Shown: positions 11,343 through 23,143, numbered from the stretch's first letter. The stretch: DNA of 64,000 nucleotides from Tritrichomonas musculus (GCA_039105265.1 JAPFFF010000005.1:6743501-6807500), one strand, 5' to 3'. Program-made: numbers and translations. Notes: a model not told the origin generated them from the letters alone.

Positions 11343-13349
11343 ATGTTACGAGCATCACTTTTAGGCTTCATTGTTTCCGATATCAAGTATCTAGTTAATA
11401 TTCTAGATGGACTAGCATTCACTACATTGAACATGAACATAGAGAACACATCAAATAAAGCAGCAGAGTTTGAATATCAGATTCCCATTATATTTTGTCA
11501 CAAAATAATTTCATTTTCAATTTCATTTAAAAATCAAGAAAAAATTGTGATAATTGATTCTGAAAGAAACAAGATGAATCAAATTCTTTTTGATGATGAA
11601 GTTGCAAGTAATAATTTTTCAATTAGTTTAAAACAAAAAGATTCAAACACAACAATTTTAATTTTAGCAAATTTTCCAAACACAACAAAAGTTGGTCTTT
11701 CAATTCAGGCACAATCACCACTTTTTGATAACTTAAAAAATTTTTATTTTCAAATACCATTGATTGAAAATCAAAATTTTTATTTATATCCTAATTATTC
11801 AGTTGAATTGACATTTTGGCCAAATAACGAAAAGGAATGCAAAGACATTCAAATTGAATACAACAAAGAAAATAATTCTGACAATTTTTATTGCAAAACA
11901 AAAATTCAAATTAATGATATCTCATTCAATCATCCATTTATATATAAAATAACACCTCAAAGAAGTAAATTAAATTTATTATCATTAAAAAAACAAACAG
12001 ACATTATTTTATTCATTGATTCAATGTTGGTTTCAGATCAATTTTTACAATCATTAATTTTAAATTTTTTTTCAAATTTTGGCAAAAATTTCAAATTCAA
12101 TATCATTAAATATGGCGCCAATAGTGACATACTCTCTTTAAAAATGATTGAAAAAAATAATGAATCATTCAATAAAATAAGACATTTTCTCAATTCCAAA
12201 AAAATGAATGGTTTACAATTAACTTTTGCACAATTTTATTCTGAAATTTTCGGAAGTGATTCAATTTTGAATTGTTCTGAAAAAGTCGAAATTGAAAAAA
12301 GATTTAAAATAGATAACATGAATTTCTCTAGTACAATTGCAATTTGTATCGGTTCAGTGTCAAGTAACCAAATTATTACATCTAAAAAAGTGACAACTTA
12401 TTTGATTGATCCTATTCAAATTTTTAATTCAAATTTATTTTGTGCCAGAAATGATTTTATATTTATTGGACCAATTATTAATAGTGAAGATGAATTAGAA
12501 TATTCTTTTGAGAGTCTTTCACAATTATTACTAATTAAATATCAAGAAACAACAACCGAAAGACAAATTGAAAATGAGAAATTTTATCAAAAATTGAATG
12601 AATTTTGTGATGAAAAAAATTTTGAAAATTTTAAAAAATTTGTATTGAAAAATCATTTGAATTTCAATATGAATTTCGAAAAGCTTGAATATCTTAAAGA
12701 AAAAATAAAAATGAATAATATGATTGGAATACAAGATATCAATCAATTTTTGATTGATATTGGTTTTGAAGTAGAAACTGATTATCTGAACGATATGTTG
12801 AGAGAAAATGAACAAATATCAAAAATGATAAAAAATTTAATAATTATTAAAGCTTTTGGCGGAAGACTCTTTATTAATTTTTATGAAAATCCCTTCAAAA
12901 AAAATTTAATTAAAATTATTAACTCAATCGAAAAGAATCAATTTGTGTCTTTTAAAGAAGAAGAAAATGAAGTTGACAATACAGATAAATATGTTTCATC
13001 ACATTGTTCTAAAATAAAAAATATTGGAGAAGATGAGATCAAAAATTATAAGCCAAATTATCAAAAAATGCCTGCTGTTATAACAAAAAAGAATAAGTAT
13101 TTTTATCATGATTCTCAATATATTGATAGAAATATTAAACAGATGAAATCACAAAATGATAATATAATTAATAATACTAATCAATTGAAAAGTAATTTTA
13201 TTATTAGTAAGATAGAATGTGGCTTCCAAAAAGACGAAGAATATGGTCAAATTGCTAACCATTTATCAAACTCATTAAATATTGATTTAAGTCCTCAAAT
13301 AAGCTTAATTCCAGAGGATTCTGATTTTGATTTTATACTTGCACCATAA
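11343..13349 (+). CDS. VIT/von Willebrand factor A-like protein
   Basis: The 668-residue product appears to combine a VIT (vault/inter-alpha-trypsin) domain at about 20-180, seen as GLAFTTLNMNIENTSNKAAE followed by a YQIPI beta-strand pattern, with a vWA-like fold at about 215-380, starting KQTDIILFIDSMLVSDQFLQ. In a normal vWA domain the first strand ends with the metal-binding DxSxS; here it is DSMLVS, so the metal site looks degenerate. The remainder is Asn/Lys/Ile-rich with no recognised domain. VIT-vWA proteins occur in many protists, often in expanded families, as in PARP4 and VWA5A. No signal peptide or membrane segment is obvious, so a cytoplasmic location is likely. The domain call rests on pattern recognition. 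Confidence 0.6.
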   Translation: MLRASLLGFIVSDIKYLVNILDGLAFTTLNMNIENTSNKAAEFEYQIPIIFCHKIISFSISFKNQEKIVIIDSERNKMNQILFDDEVASNNFSISLKQKDSNTTILILANFPNTTKVGLSIQAQSPLFDNLKNFYFQIPLIENQNFYLYPNYSVELTFWPNNEKECKDIQIEYNKENNSDNFYCKTKIQINDISFNHPFIYKITPQRSKLNLLSLKKQTDIILFIDSMLVSDQFLQSLILNFFSNFGKNFKFNIIKYGANSDILSLKMIEKNNESFNKIRHFLNSKKMNGLQLTFAQFYSEIFGSDSILNCSEKVEIEKRFKIDNMNFSSTIAICIGSVSSNQIITSKKVTTYLIDPIQIFNSNLFCARNDFIFIGPIINSEDELEYSFESLSQLLLIKYQETTTERQIENEKFYQKLNEFCDEKNFENFKKFVLKNHLNFNMNFEKLEYLKEKIKMNNMIGIQDINQFLIDIGFEVETDYLNDMLRENEQISKMIKNLIIIKAFGGRLFINFYENPFKKNLIKIINSIEKNQFVSFKEEENEVDNTDKYVSSHCSKIKNIGEDEIKNYKPNYQKMPAVITKKNKYFYHDSQYIDRNIKQMKSQNDNIINNTNQLKSNFIISKIECGFQKDEEYGQIANHLSNSLNIDLSPQISLIPEDSDFDFILAP

Positions 13350-14586
13350 TGCTTATTATCATTCTATTTGTTTGTATTTTATAAAAGTTCATAAAAAATT
13401 TCTTTTTTTTCTTTTTCTTTTTATTTTGCCAAATAGGATTCATTTAATTTAATGTCTTCAACAGGGAAAATGCTTGCTTTGAACACATTATTAAATAAGA
13501 TGATCAATGATATAAAGTGAATCATCAAACACTTGCTAGGTATGAATTTTTTATAAAAAAATTGATTTATCATTTTCAATTGAGAAATTTACTTGAAATA
13601 CAAAGAAAACATGTTTATGACTTAATTAATTGATAAACATGGACTTGATTTACAGGAAATAATTGAAATTTGATTTTATAGATACAATTAAACAATTGCA
13701 CTGATTTTTTATGACAATGGAATCGAATCTTCCAAAATTTTAACATTTCTAATAATATAAATGCATATCATTTGATGATAAATGATAATCAAAATTGAAT
13801 GCTATGAAATTAAATACTCTACTTCGAAATTTGAACCACATAATCAATATGTAAAATTAATTATTCAGACATCTGAAGGTATAAGTGTCTGGTTTAAAAA
13901 TCATTGACCTGACCTATAAGTATAATTATTATTAGACACTTTTGCAATATACCATTCCTGTTTTATTATTTTCTTCATATTATTTCAACATTTATTTTTA
14001 ATTGAAGGCACAAGTGTCATGTCAACATTTTCTGGTTTCAAAAAACTGCCAAACTGTGGATGAAAAAATAACATATTACAATAAATGTCGAAAAAAAAGT
14101 TTATTTGATGCTGATAATATTCTTGTAAATCTAAAAGTATTTGAAGAAAATCCTAATATTGAATCCTTGTTTAATAATGATAGTAATCAATAAAGAATTA
14201 ATCATTCGAATTATATTTATGAAAAATCAATCAGAGAAGGGGAAATATTTGGAATAGTCTTCTACATTTGTGGAAAATTCTTAAAAAATACTTTTAACAT
14301 CATTAAAAAACAACATATAAACAATACTAATTATAAGTTTATATACAACACTCTTTGGTGCAAAGCATGTGCTGAGATATTGTAAAAAAAATATATTGTA
14401 AAAATACCTTCATATTCAATTGAATTTTGAATATATTCAAAAAAATATGAATAAAAAATATAAAGATATCGTGATAAAAATGTAATAAATGTAAAATATA
14501 AATATACATTTATTAATAACAATTTATAACATTTTGGAAGCCACAATATGCAATGAAAAAATTGAAAATATATACAGAAAATCTTC
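13350..14586. other. Intergenic region between convergent genes
   Basis: About 1.2 kb of AT-rich sequence between the VIT/vWA gene and the 3' end of the P4-ATPase gene. An open frame at 14002-14193 has no ATG and no recognisable similarity, so I do not call it a gene. Nothing else stands out. Confidence 0.5.
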
Positions 14587-17500
14587 TTAGAAGAGATAAG
14601 CATTTCCTTTTTCTTCAACATATTCAAGTTCTGCAACGGCATTTGAGAGTGATTTTGAAAATAAGTTTCTGAAATAAATTAATACCAAATCTATAATCAA
14701 ACATGCACCAACACAAATAGGAATCGTAAACCAAACTCTTGGGGTAGAAAACAAGATCGGTACAACAGCATAAAACATTTGATTGGTGTATGAATAAATA
14801 AGCTCTATCAAGATATATATTAAAACACATGCAACATAAAGAAGAATATGAATAATGGTAATAGTTCTAAATCTAGTCAACAAAGTAAATGTAAATACAA
14901 ATAAAAGTGTCCATCCTGTAATTTGTGTGAAAAGTGCGTAATCAAAGGTTGTTCCCTTAATATTTAATATAACTTTGTTACTCTCCAAATACGAATAGAA
15001 GAATATCATTGCTGCATGAAGAATGGCCAAGGTATAAAATTCAATTAAGCCTTTCGCACTTAGACCACCAGTTTTTTGAGTTTCTTGATATATATGCGGA
15101 ACAGCTAAGGCGTACCTGGCAGATAAATTTTGCTCTAAAACACAAATGAAAAATAATTGAGGAATTGTTAATAGAAGATTATAAACAGTCAAATAAGCGG
15201 AATCAAATGTGGAAGTTGCTGAAAATCCATTAAAAAATCCATAAAAAATTTGAAGAATTCCAATTATGGCTGTTTTATAAAGCGTTAATCCAATTAATAA
15301 TGAAACTCGATTAACACACCAACGACCATGAACAATTAATAACGAAGCAATATGATGAAATGAGGGAATAGAAAAATCAGATGACATAACAGCTTCTGAT
15401 CCTTCTTTCCCTTCAACGCCAATGCCCACATCAGCAGCTCTAATCATATCAACATCATTTGCACCATCACCTATTGCTAAAACCGAACTCTTTTTATCAA
15501 AATTTTTAAATGATCTTACGACATTACCTTTTTGAGATGGCTCACAACGTGCAATTATAACACCAGAACATAATGAAGAATATTTGTGGAACTCATTGAT
15601 GAGATCCTCTGAATTTAAGAGAGCACCAAATGTAGATCCTTCTAAACAAAGTACGGTTTTCCCAAAATTTTTAATATTTCTCAATTTTTCAAAATTATTA
15701 GAACAATCATAATAATCTAAAGTAACAATTTTATCTCTAATTGAAATTAGCTCTGTTGTTTTCCCGATGTTTAATGCAGTTGACAATTTATCACCTGTTA
15801 ACATCCATACTTTTATATTGGCCATTCGTAATCGTGACAACGTCAACCCAACATCGTCTTGGAGTTCATCTTCGACACCAGTGACAGCTATAACTTTTAC
15901 ACCTAGTTCTGTATTATTAGAAAGTTCTTCCATGGCTTCTTCTTCAGCATCATTCATTAGTTTGATTTCATTATAACGGCGAATGATTGGATCTATATCA
16001 TTAATCTCTTTAACTGCATAAACAAGAGTACGAAGACCGATTTCTGAAATAGATTGAGCATCATTGAATAATGAATCTTGTGGATTAGAACATAGATTAT
16101 TTATAATCGTATCAGCACCTTTCATTAACATATAATATTTATTATTGATTTTGGTAATACATGAGCCACGTTTTCTTTTTGAACTGTAATCAAATGTTAC
16201 AGGGCGATCAAAATTTACAACTTCACCATTAATAATGACTTTAACAGTTGTTCTGTCAACATCATATAAAATATAACCACACTCACGTGCAATATGAAGT
16301 AAGCAAAGCTCATCTGGTGAACCAGTTAAATATGTGATAATATAAGGAAATTTAGCAACTACTTTGGGCGGTGGAAGATCAAATGTATAGTTGTAATCTG
16401 GAAATAATCTTTGAATTTCACTAATATCGTAGTATTGCGGATTGACAGATGTCATAGCATTATGACAAAATATGATTGTGTATATGAAAAAGAGAATATC
16501 TTTATTCACGTTAATATTGTCTTTAATATATTGAAAATCGTCATCTGAAAAATTAAAAAGCCGTTCTGTATCAATATTTTTCGTTCTCTTAATGGTATTT
16601 TCAAGACTATATTCATCACTATACATATTACTTACATATTCATCTTCATCTTCACCGTTTTTCAATCCAAGAGCAATATCTGAAAATCCAACAATTTTAA
16701 ATGTCATTAAATTTTTTGTTAAAGTACCTGTTTTATCTGAAAAAACATGCGTAATTCGTCCAATTGTGTAAACGAGATCTGAATTCCTACAGCTACATTT
16801 TCGACCATTTTTATCTGTTAATTGAGGATCAAATGAAATCATAAGTGATAAAAAAAACCGAACAATATCTAAAGAAGAGTAAAGGCTTAATGGAATAAAA
16901 TAATTTATCACAAGAACCCATGATAAAACTTGACAAAAATAATAGACAAATTTTTTCGATTCTTGATCAAGTTGTAGGTAACCCTGAGAGCTGTTTCTTC
17001 TGTTATAAAAATATGAAAGAACTGTAAATAAAATAGAAAGACACACCAAAAAAGTAATTGAAAAAACCACAAAATAAGATAAAAATCGGTCTATTTCTGT
17101 GTATTTATATCGCGGCTTGGCAGAATTCATAATAATTTTGGTATTTTCACCAGTATAAACAACAAGCGCTAATACAAACTGAGTTTGCTTTAATACACAA
17201 CCTCTTGGAACAAAGTTGCTGATGCTCATCTGATACTTTGTTGCATTTCCAAGCACAATTGATCCTTTAAAAGATGTCAAATTTGGCGTTGGTGATGTCA
17301 TTTCACAATGAAAGTAAGTATTTTTTAAATCTGCGTCGTCTACAACATTTCGTTTGTATTTCAAGTCTGTTTCACCATCAAGGGCAGCTGTTTGAATCCT
17401 AGAGCGTTTATCTAAAGATGATGATTCCAAAATAACACAATCCGCAGGAAATTCGCTATTATTTTCAATAATTAATATATCACCAGGCTGTACATTCATC

Positions 17501-17865
17501 CATTTAATCTTTTCATTAATACCAGAAGGTCTCCAAAGAGTAATTACCTTATTGTTTACTTCATCATCAGCTTTATGCCTTCGATAATCTTCATATCCAG
17601 CTTTAAGCATTGAAATTCCAAGCATAAATGCTAATCCTAGAAAGCCCATAACTGGATCTAAAGACGAAATATATGGAATTGCTTGTATAATTGCGCAAAA
17701 AATAAAAAAAAGATTTGCTAAACGATGCAACTGCTCGAATAGATTGAGAAAGAAAAAATTCCATGCTGTATAATGACTTGTACACAAAGTATTTAAACCA
17801 GAGACCCGTTTATTCACAGGATAAAAGAGAGATGAATTAGGATCTGATGGGTGAATCTTCGTCAT
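14587..17865 (-). CDS. P4-type phospholipid-transporting ATPase (flippase)
   Basis: The 1092-residue product is a P4-ATPase, which moves phospholipids from the outer to the cytosolic leaflet. The N-terminus NTLCTSHYTAWNFFFLNLFE followed by QLHRLANLFFIFCAIIQAIP is the P4 signature. The actuator LDGETDLK is at about residue 165, where P4 enzymes have DGET. The phosphorylation site SDKTGTLTKN is near residue 377, KGADTI lies in the nucleotide-binding domain, TGDKLSTALNIG and GDGANDVDMIRAADVGIGV (about 800) form the P domain, and the C-terminal membrane helices follow. Length is normal for the family and all catalytic motifs are intact. Most P4 enzymes need a CDC50 partner, expected elsewhere. 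The start at MTKIHPSDPNSS is the first ATG before the conserved N-terminal block. Confidence 0.95.
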   Translation of the reverse strand: MTKIHPSDPNSSLFYPVNKRVSGLNTLCTSHYTAWNFFFLNLFEQLHRLANLFFIFCAIIQAIPYISSLDPVMGFLGLAFMLGISMLKAGYEDYRRHKADDEVNNKVITLWRPSGINEKIKWMNVQPGDILIIENNSEFPADCVILESSSLDKRSRIQTAALDGETDLKYKRNVVDDADLKNTYFHCEMTSPTPNLTSFKGSIVLGNATKYQMSISNFVPRGCVLKQTQFVLALVVYTGENTKIIMNSAKPRYKYTEIDRFLSYFVVFSITFLVCLSILFTVLSYFYNRRNSSQGYLQLDQESKKFVYYFCQVLSWVLVINYFIPLSLYSSLDIVRFFLSLMISFDPQLTDKNGRKCSCRNSDLVYTIGRITHVFSDKTGTLTKNLMTFKIVGFSDIALGLKNGEDEDEYVSNMYSDEYSLENTIKRTKNIDTERLFNFSDDDFQYIKDNINVNKDILFFIYTIIFCHNAMTSVNPQYYDISEIQRLFPDYNYTFDLPPPKVVAKFPYIITYLTGSPDELCLLHIARECGYILYDVDRTTVKVIINGEVVNFDRPVTFDYSSKRKRGSCITKINNKYYMLMKGADTIINNLCSNPQDSLFNDAQSISEIGLRTLVYAVKEINDIDPIIRRYNEIKLMNDAEEEAMEELSNNTELGVKVIAVTGVEDELQDDVGLTLSRLRMANIKVWMLTGDKLSTALNIGKTTELISIRDKIVTLDYYDCSNNFEKLRNIKNFGKTVLCLEGSTFGALLNSEDLINEFHKYSSLCSGVIIARCEPSQKGNVVRSFKNFDKKSSVLAIGDGANDVDMIRAADVGIGVEGKEGSEAVMSSDFSIPSFHHIASLLIVHGRWCVNRVSLLIGLTLYKTAIIGILQIFYGFFNGFSATSTFDSAYLTVYNLLLTIPQLFFICVLEQNLSARYALAVPHIYQETQKTGGLSAKGLIEFYTLAILHAAMIFFYSYLESNKVILNIKGTTFDYALFTQITGWTLLFVFTFTLLTRFRTITIIHILLYVACVLIYILIELIYSYTNQMFYAVVPILFSTPRVWFTIPICVGACLIIDLVLIYFRNLFSKSLSNAVAELEYVEEKGNAYLF

Positions 17866-19829
17866 ACAGATTGAATAAAATCATTTGAATTTAAAAAAAA
17901 ACGTTCTGTTATTTTCTTTCAAAAATATAAACACAGTTCAATATGAATTCAATTCTTATATATATACTTATAAAACCTATAAAATAAAAATACAAATCAG
18001 CTATTATTATTTGGCTTAGTTTTAAAAAGAAATGGGCAAATGATCAATTTATAAACGTTATCTTTTTAATTTTTAGGAAATCTTGATTAAAATTAAAATT
18101 AAATAGATTATTATTATTTATTTATTTATTTAAAATTATTTTTATTGGATTTACATTTTTGTATTAAATTTTGCTTTATAATTTATGAGATAAAAATTAT
18201 TAGCTTATTTCTAACAGTTAAAATTTGAATAAATAAAATATTCACCTTAAAGCTGAATTATCGACCATTGCTTTTTTGCCTATTTTTTTCCAATTTATAA
18301 TAATTTTTCATTTTGAACATGGGCTTAAAAAAATCATAATAATATCAGTATCTCAAATCTATCATTAAATAATTCTCAACTCTAATTCAGTTGTAAAAAA
18401 TGAATATATCCACTTTTTAACTCATTTTCATATAGGGCCACCAAAGAGGTCTTCATGTGAAGTGAAAACTCGTTATTTGATTTTTTTATTTTTGCTTTAA
18501 TTGAATGAATATTTTATCTTATGAAAAAATATTAAGATTATTTACTTCTATATATCCAATACTGACATTTGCCATAATTGGTTTTAATGGATGTTGAGAA
18601 TTTAAAAACAATTTAAAAAATAATGTTTCATCTATATCTCGAGTCAAATAAAATATTTATGAATTATAAATCAATAATAATATTTTATATTTGATTTATA
18701 AAATATATTATCTGTTATATATCCAATTTATTAGCCATATATAAATTTAAATGCAAATTTACATTAAAAAATTAAGAAAATGACTTATTTCTCAATTGAT
18801 TTACGAAATAATTATATACTAATTGTACAATATAATAATAATAAATATTTAAATTAATTTTATTATGTAAATAAGTTACTCTATACTCTCATTTTAAAGA
18901 AAAATGTAATTTTATATTTTGCATTATTTTGAATTATTTTTCATCGTATTTTGGTACGTTATTATTTTTTAGTGACGTGAGATGATTATTTTCGGTGAAG
19001 TGAAGTTAATTGTGAAGTGATTCTTGAAAAATTTAAATTTCCTCATTTTCTTAAAAATATTATTAAAAATATTTTTTATATAGTAAAATTATTAATTACT
19101 ATATTATAAAAATAACTTTAATATTTAATATATTGAAAACCAAAAAATAATCACAATACAAAGCAACATATTTTTTTAGAAATTCAATTAAAAATCATCG
19201 TTGAATTGAATTTTTCATTTTTTTTTGTTAATTTATCTATTTAATATATAATGTAAAACTTAAATATAAAATTGAAATAGTATATAAAATATAATATATA
19301 TTATATATATAAAATAAAATAATGTTTAATAAAAATACTACTAGGATAAAAAATGTTTATTATTTCAATATAAAAATTATAATAACTGAAAAAGTTAAAA
19401 ATTTATAAAAAATAAAAAAAATATAAACAAGTGTATCTCTAGAAAATAAATATTTTTTAAACATATAAGTATTAATAAGTTATTAATATATATATACAAT
19501 AATAATTAATAAAACAAAATAATATATATATTTATATTTCATCAATTTTTATATAAAAAAAATTATATAGCCTCTCAATTATAAAACGATTCTTATTCAG
19601 AAAAATAAAAATAGAAATATCTCAAAAATAGGAGTATAAAATTCTTATCCATTAAAGCACATTCTTAGTTTCAAAATAAAAATAAAGAAAATATGATCAA
19701 AATTACAATATTTCGTCAATTTCTCTACATGAATACCTCTGCCACCAATGAATTTTTATAACTTTTGCACCATCAGATAGATTACATATAATAATAATAT
19801 AATATATTAATTATAGTTCATAAACATTA
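17866..19829. other. Long AT-rich intergenic region
   Basis: Almost 2 kb of extremely AT-rich sequence upstream of the flippase gene with many TATA-like runs. No coding similarity, tRNA or clear repeat boundary was recognised. The first 150 bp or so should hold the flippase promoter. Confidence 0.5.
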
Positions 19830-20058
19830 AGGTACAAATCTAGTACGTTATAGATTGAGAGAAAGCACGTTATATATTTGAGACCCTTGCCCTATTGAAA
19901 AAGTTTTATTTTGAATGCGTGTCAGATTTGAAATTCTGAACTTTATTTTTTTTTTATAAAATTTTTATGATAAAAATACTTTTTTATATAACATGTCCTT
20001 TAGTTTTAATAAAGTGTAAAAAAAAATTGCGGTTTCTAAACGTACTAGATTTGTACCT
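19830..20058. mobile_element. 229-bp TA-flanked MITE (AGGTACAAATCTAGTACGTT family)
   Basis: The left end AGGTACAAATCTAGTACGTT is mirrored by its near-perfect reverse complement ending at 20058. A TA dinucleotide flanks each end (19828-19829, 20059-20060). The interior is AT-rich and non-coding. This is the structure of a non-autonomous mariner/Tc1-type element. No transposase is present in the window, so the family is inferred from the TA target only. Confidence 0.75.
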
Positions 20059-20321
20059 TAAAGATAAAGTTTTTATGAATAAAAAGGGGAATTGATCTCT
20101 CAATTTTTTGCAAAAATTTTTAATCAAAAAATAATTATATATACAAATAATAAATATATTTTTGATAATATATATAATATATATATTATAAAGGAAATTA
20201 ATAATATAATATTTAAATATAAAACTAATTAATAATAAAATAATGCGAATTACAGCAAAATTAAGAATAATGAGAGAAATAAAATTATTCTTCTATTGTT
20301 ATAACTATTAATTTTTATATA

Positions 20322-21094
20322 CAGCTGTTTCGGAAATAGATTAGAATTTTTTGGAAATAAAATAGCATGATTTGAATGGTTTATAAAACCGCTAAAATAT
20401 TTTTGGAAATAAAATATTTTTTTTTGGAAATAAAATAGTGAACGATTATTTTGCATTCAATTTCCAATATTTTTGTTGATGAAAAACATTTAAATCAGAA
20501 GCAAATATTAATTACATCTAAACAATCTTTTGCCAATTTAATATATTTTGACAGATGTTATTAAAAAGATACTTTATAATTGATATTTCACCGGTTGCAT
20601 AATATCTTTTTTAAATTATATCCTGGATAAAACAAAAAGAAAATTTCTTTTCATATTCGATATAATAATCCATAATAATCATAAATAAAGTGATTTTTTC
20701 ATTAATGAAAGAGTTTTTTCAAAATATTCATTATCATCAATTTTCATATTAAAAATCATAAAAAATGCATAATTGTCGATAAATTGAAGATTTTATTGAG
20801 TAATTTTGGATGAAAACAATATTTTAGTAATATCATATTAAAAACACTATAACATACTCTATGTTTCATATTGAACTGTTAAAAACAAAACTCATGTATA
20901 TATTAGCATAATAATGTGTAAAACGCCATAAAATTTCTTTAATCTATCTTTTAATTCCGTTTTTAAGTATGGTAAAATTGAATATAAAATGATCGTTCCT
21001 ATTTTATTTCCAAAAAAAAATATTTAATTTCCAAAAAAATAAAACGGTTACTATTTTATTTCCAAAAAATTCTAATCTATTTCCGAAACAGCTG
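20322..21094. mobile_element. 773-bp TA-flanked MITE (CAGCTGTTTCGGAAAT family)
   Basis: Inverted repeats of about 45 bp begin CAGCTGTTTCGGAAATAGAT at both ends, with a TA at 20320-20321 and at 21095-21096. Inside each end a phrase resembling TTTTTTGGAAATAAAATAG is repeated two or three times, so the ends consist of reiterated short units. The middle is non-coding. The CAG start and TA duplication fit Tc1/mariner MITEs. Confidence 0.8.
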
Positions 21095-21682
21095 TATATA
21101 ATATATATATTATAAATATATTGTATTAATAAATTTCATAGTAGAAAAAAAAAAGATATAGATAAAATATTCATTTTTTTAAAGCTATTCAAAATGAAAA
21201 AATTGAAGCATTTCCGAATAACTTTTTGAATCATTTCCAAAAAAAAAAATTGAAAGATTGCATTTCTTTTACCGTATCTCAAAATTCTTCATAACACTCA
21301 GAATAACTACTGAACGCTATTGAGAGATATATTCAAATTTTATGAACATTACAAATTCTTTTTCTAAAGGCCATTGAATTTTTAACAACTTTTTCAAGAG
21401 TCTTAGAAAAGATTTTCAATATATCTCAAAATTTCAAAATGGATAAACATTTTGAATCTTGATTCTCTTTTCACAAAAAACAAAAGTGAAAAAAAGATAT
21501 CAAAATAATAAAATAAACAAAAAAGAAATAAAATAGGTAATAATTTAAAAATTTAGTATTAAAAAAAGATTATAAGAAAAAAAAAAAAAGAGAAAAAGTA
21601 ACAAGTTTGAACTAGAAAAGCCTTAATTCGACAAAATTCTTCACATTGTTTTGGGATTTAGTTATGTTCAAAGATCATTCAC
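21095..21682. other. AT-rich spacer between two transposons
   Basis: About 590 bp without recognisable genes, rich in A runs, between a TA-flanked MITE and the Mutator-like element. Confidence 0.45.
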
Positions 21683-21691
21683 TACTAAAAG
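21683..21691. repeat. 9-bp target duplication, left (TACTAAAAG)
   Basis: TACTAAAAG here is repeated at 23091-23099 immediately outside the other end of the 21692-23090 element. A 9-bp duplication is typical of Mutator-like transposons. Confidence 0.85.
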
Positions 21692-23090
21692 GGCTGAAGA
21701 ATCAGGGTCTATAAAAATCGGCACGAAAAAAGTTCGTTCGTAAAGGTGAAATACATGATCGGTATTGATCGGTATGAACACAAAAAGTTTATCTCAGAAA
21801 AATGAGTACTACAAACTTTTTGAATTAAACAAGCGGTTAATAAATGAATTGACCTATCCATTGGTTAAAAAAACCGTTGACGTTATTTTTTTATTTGAAA
21901 TTTAGCGCCGTTTTGCTTATTAGAAAGACTGGATTGCATGCTTCAACTGCAGAGAAGTTTGCTTTCTTGGTCTTTGAAGCTTAGACTGCTTGCTCTTACT
22001 GCAGGGGAGTTAGCTTTCTAAGCTTTCCTCTAATAACAAATTTAATTAATCTTTAGATTCCATCATAACTCTTATTTCTTATTGTTATTACAATATTCTC
22101 TTAATTAATGACTCAATTTCTTTTTTATGTATCTCATTTACCTGTTAATCAAACTAATTTACTCAATATGAAAAATTTATTTTTTTATTCAGATAACAAG
22201 TTTATTTATTTATAAAAGATCTTTTATTCAATTAATGCAATATACTGATTATATTTAATAAACATTTTCTAACCTAATATTTTATCTTATCTTAATAAAG
22301 TAAAAAGTCTGATTTATTAAGAAAATGAGGTATATTGAAAAATAGTAGGTTATTGAAAATCAAATTAAATATTTTATAAAAAAATAGTAAATAAGTTGCA
22401 TTGAACAAGAAAGCAAAATGTATATGACAATTGAAATGCTTTAAATATTTAAGAAGAAGAGATACATTTATAAAAATAAGAAGTTATTAATAATCGAATT
22501 AATTTTTTTTATATAAAAGTCGTATATGAGAAGTAATAAACTAAAAAGTACATTGTATTAATCAAGTAAAAAGCGCTTATTCATTAAGAAAATGAGGTAT
22601 ATTGATAAAAAAAGTTGGTTATTGTTAATTAAAGTTTAAATGAGTACCATTGAACAAGAAAGCAAGTTATTTTAGTCGAATAAATGCAAAAATACTAATT
22701 ATAAACGCTGAGTTATGGTATCAAGACGTGTGAAAATTTGATATGTTATTAGAGGAAAGCTTAGAAAGCTAACTCCCCTGCAGTAAGAGCAAGCAGTCTA
22801 AGCTTCAAAGACCAAGAAAGCAAACTTCTCTGCAGTTGAAGCATGCAATCCAGTCTTTCTAATAAGCAAAACGGCGCTAAATTTCAAATAAAAAAATAAC
22901 GTCAACGGTTTTTTTAACCAATGGATAGGTCAATTCATTTATTAACCGCTTGTTTAATTCAAAAAGTTTGTAGTACTCATTTTTCTGAGATAAACTTTTT
23001 GTGTTCATACCGATCAATACCGATCATGTATTTCACCTTTACGAACGAACTTTTTTCGTGCCGATTTTTATAGACTCTGATTCCTCTGCC
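21692..23090. mobile_element. Non-autonomous Mutator-like (MULE) element, long inverted repeats
   Basis: A 1,399-bp element whose two ends are 346-bp inverted repeats (21692-22037 and 22745-23090), nearly identical apart from a few changes close to the tips (GGCTGAAGAATCAG against GGCAGAGGAATCAG). It is flanked by a 9-bp direct repeat. Long inverted repeats plus a 9-bp duplication identify a Mutator-like element, a superfamily known from Trichomonas. The 707-bp centre has no open frame for a transposase, so it would move only with help in trans. The centre holds an imperfect direct duplication: GAAAATGAGGTATATTGA recurs at about 22322 and 22588, and TTGAACAAGAAAGCAA at about 22393 and 22649. 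Confidence 0.85.
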
Positions 23091-23099
23091 TACTAAAAG
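23091..23099. repeat. 9-bp target duplication, right (TACTAAAAG)
   Basis: Partner of the copy at 21683-21691. Confidence 0.85.
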
Positions 23100-23138
23100 A
23101 GAGGTATCAAACTTTTTCTAAACATAGTTTTTTTTAAT

Positions 23139-23143
23139 TTTGA
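23139..23143. repeat. 5-bp Polinton target duplication, left (TTTGA)
   Basis: TTTGA directly precedes the left terminus and recurs directly after the right terminus at 45521-45525. Polintons usually duplicate 5-6 bp. Confidence 0.85.

Noticed and set aside
14002-14193. 63-codon open frame in the spacer before the flippase gene
   Set aside because: It has no ATG start, no similarity that I recognise, and lies in AT-rich spacer; probably chance.
18900-19800. Further inverted repeats in the AT-rich spacer
   Set aside because: Many short AT palindromes, none with defined tips or target duplications.
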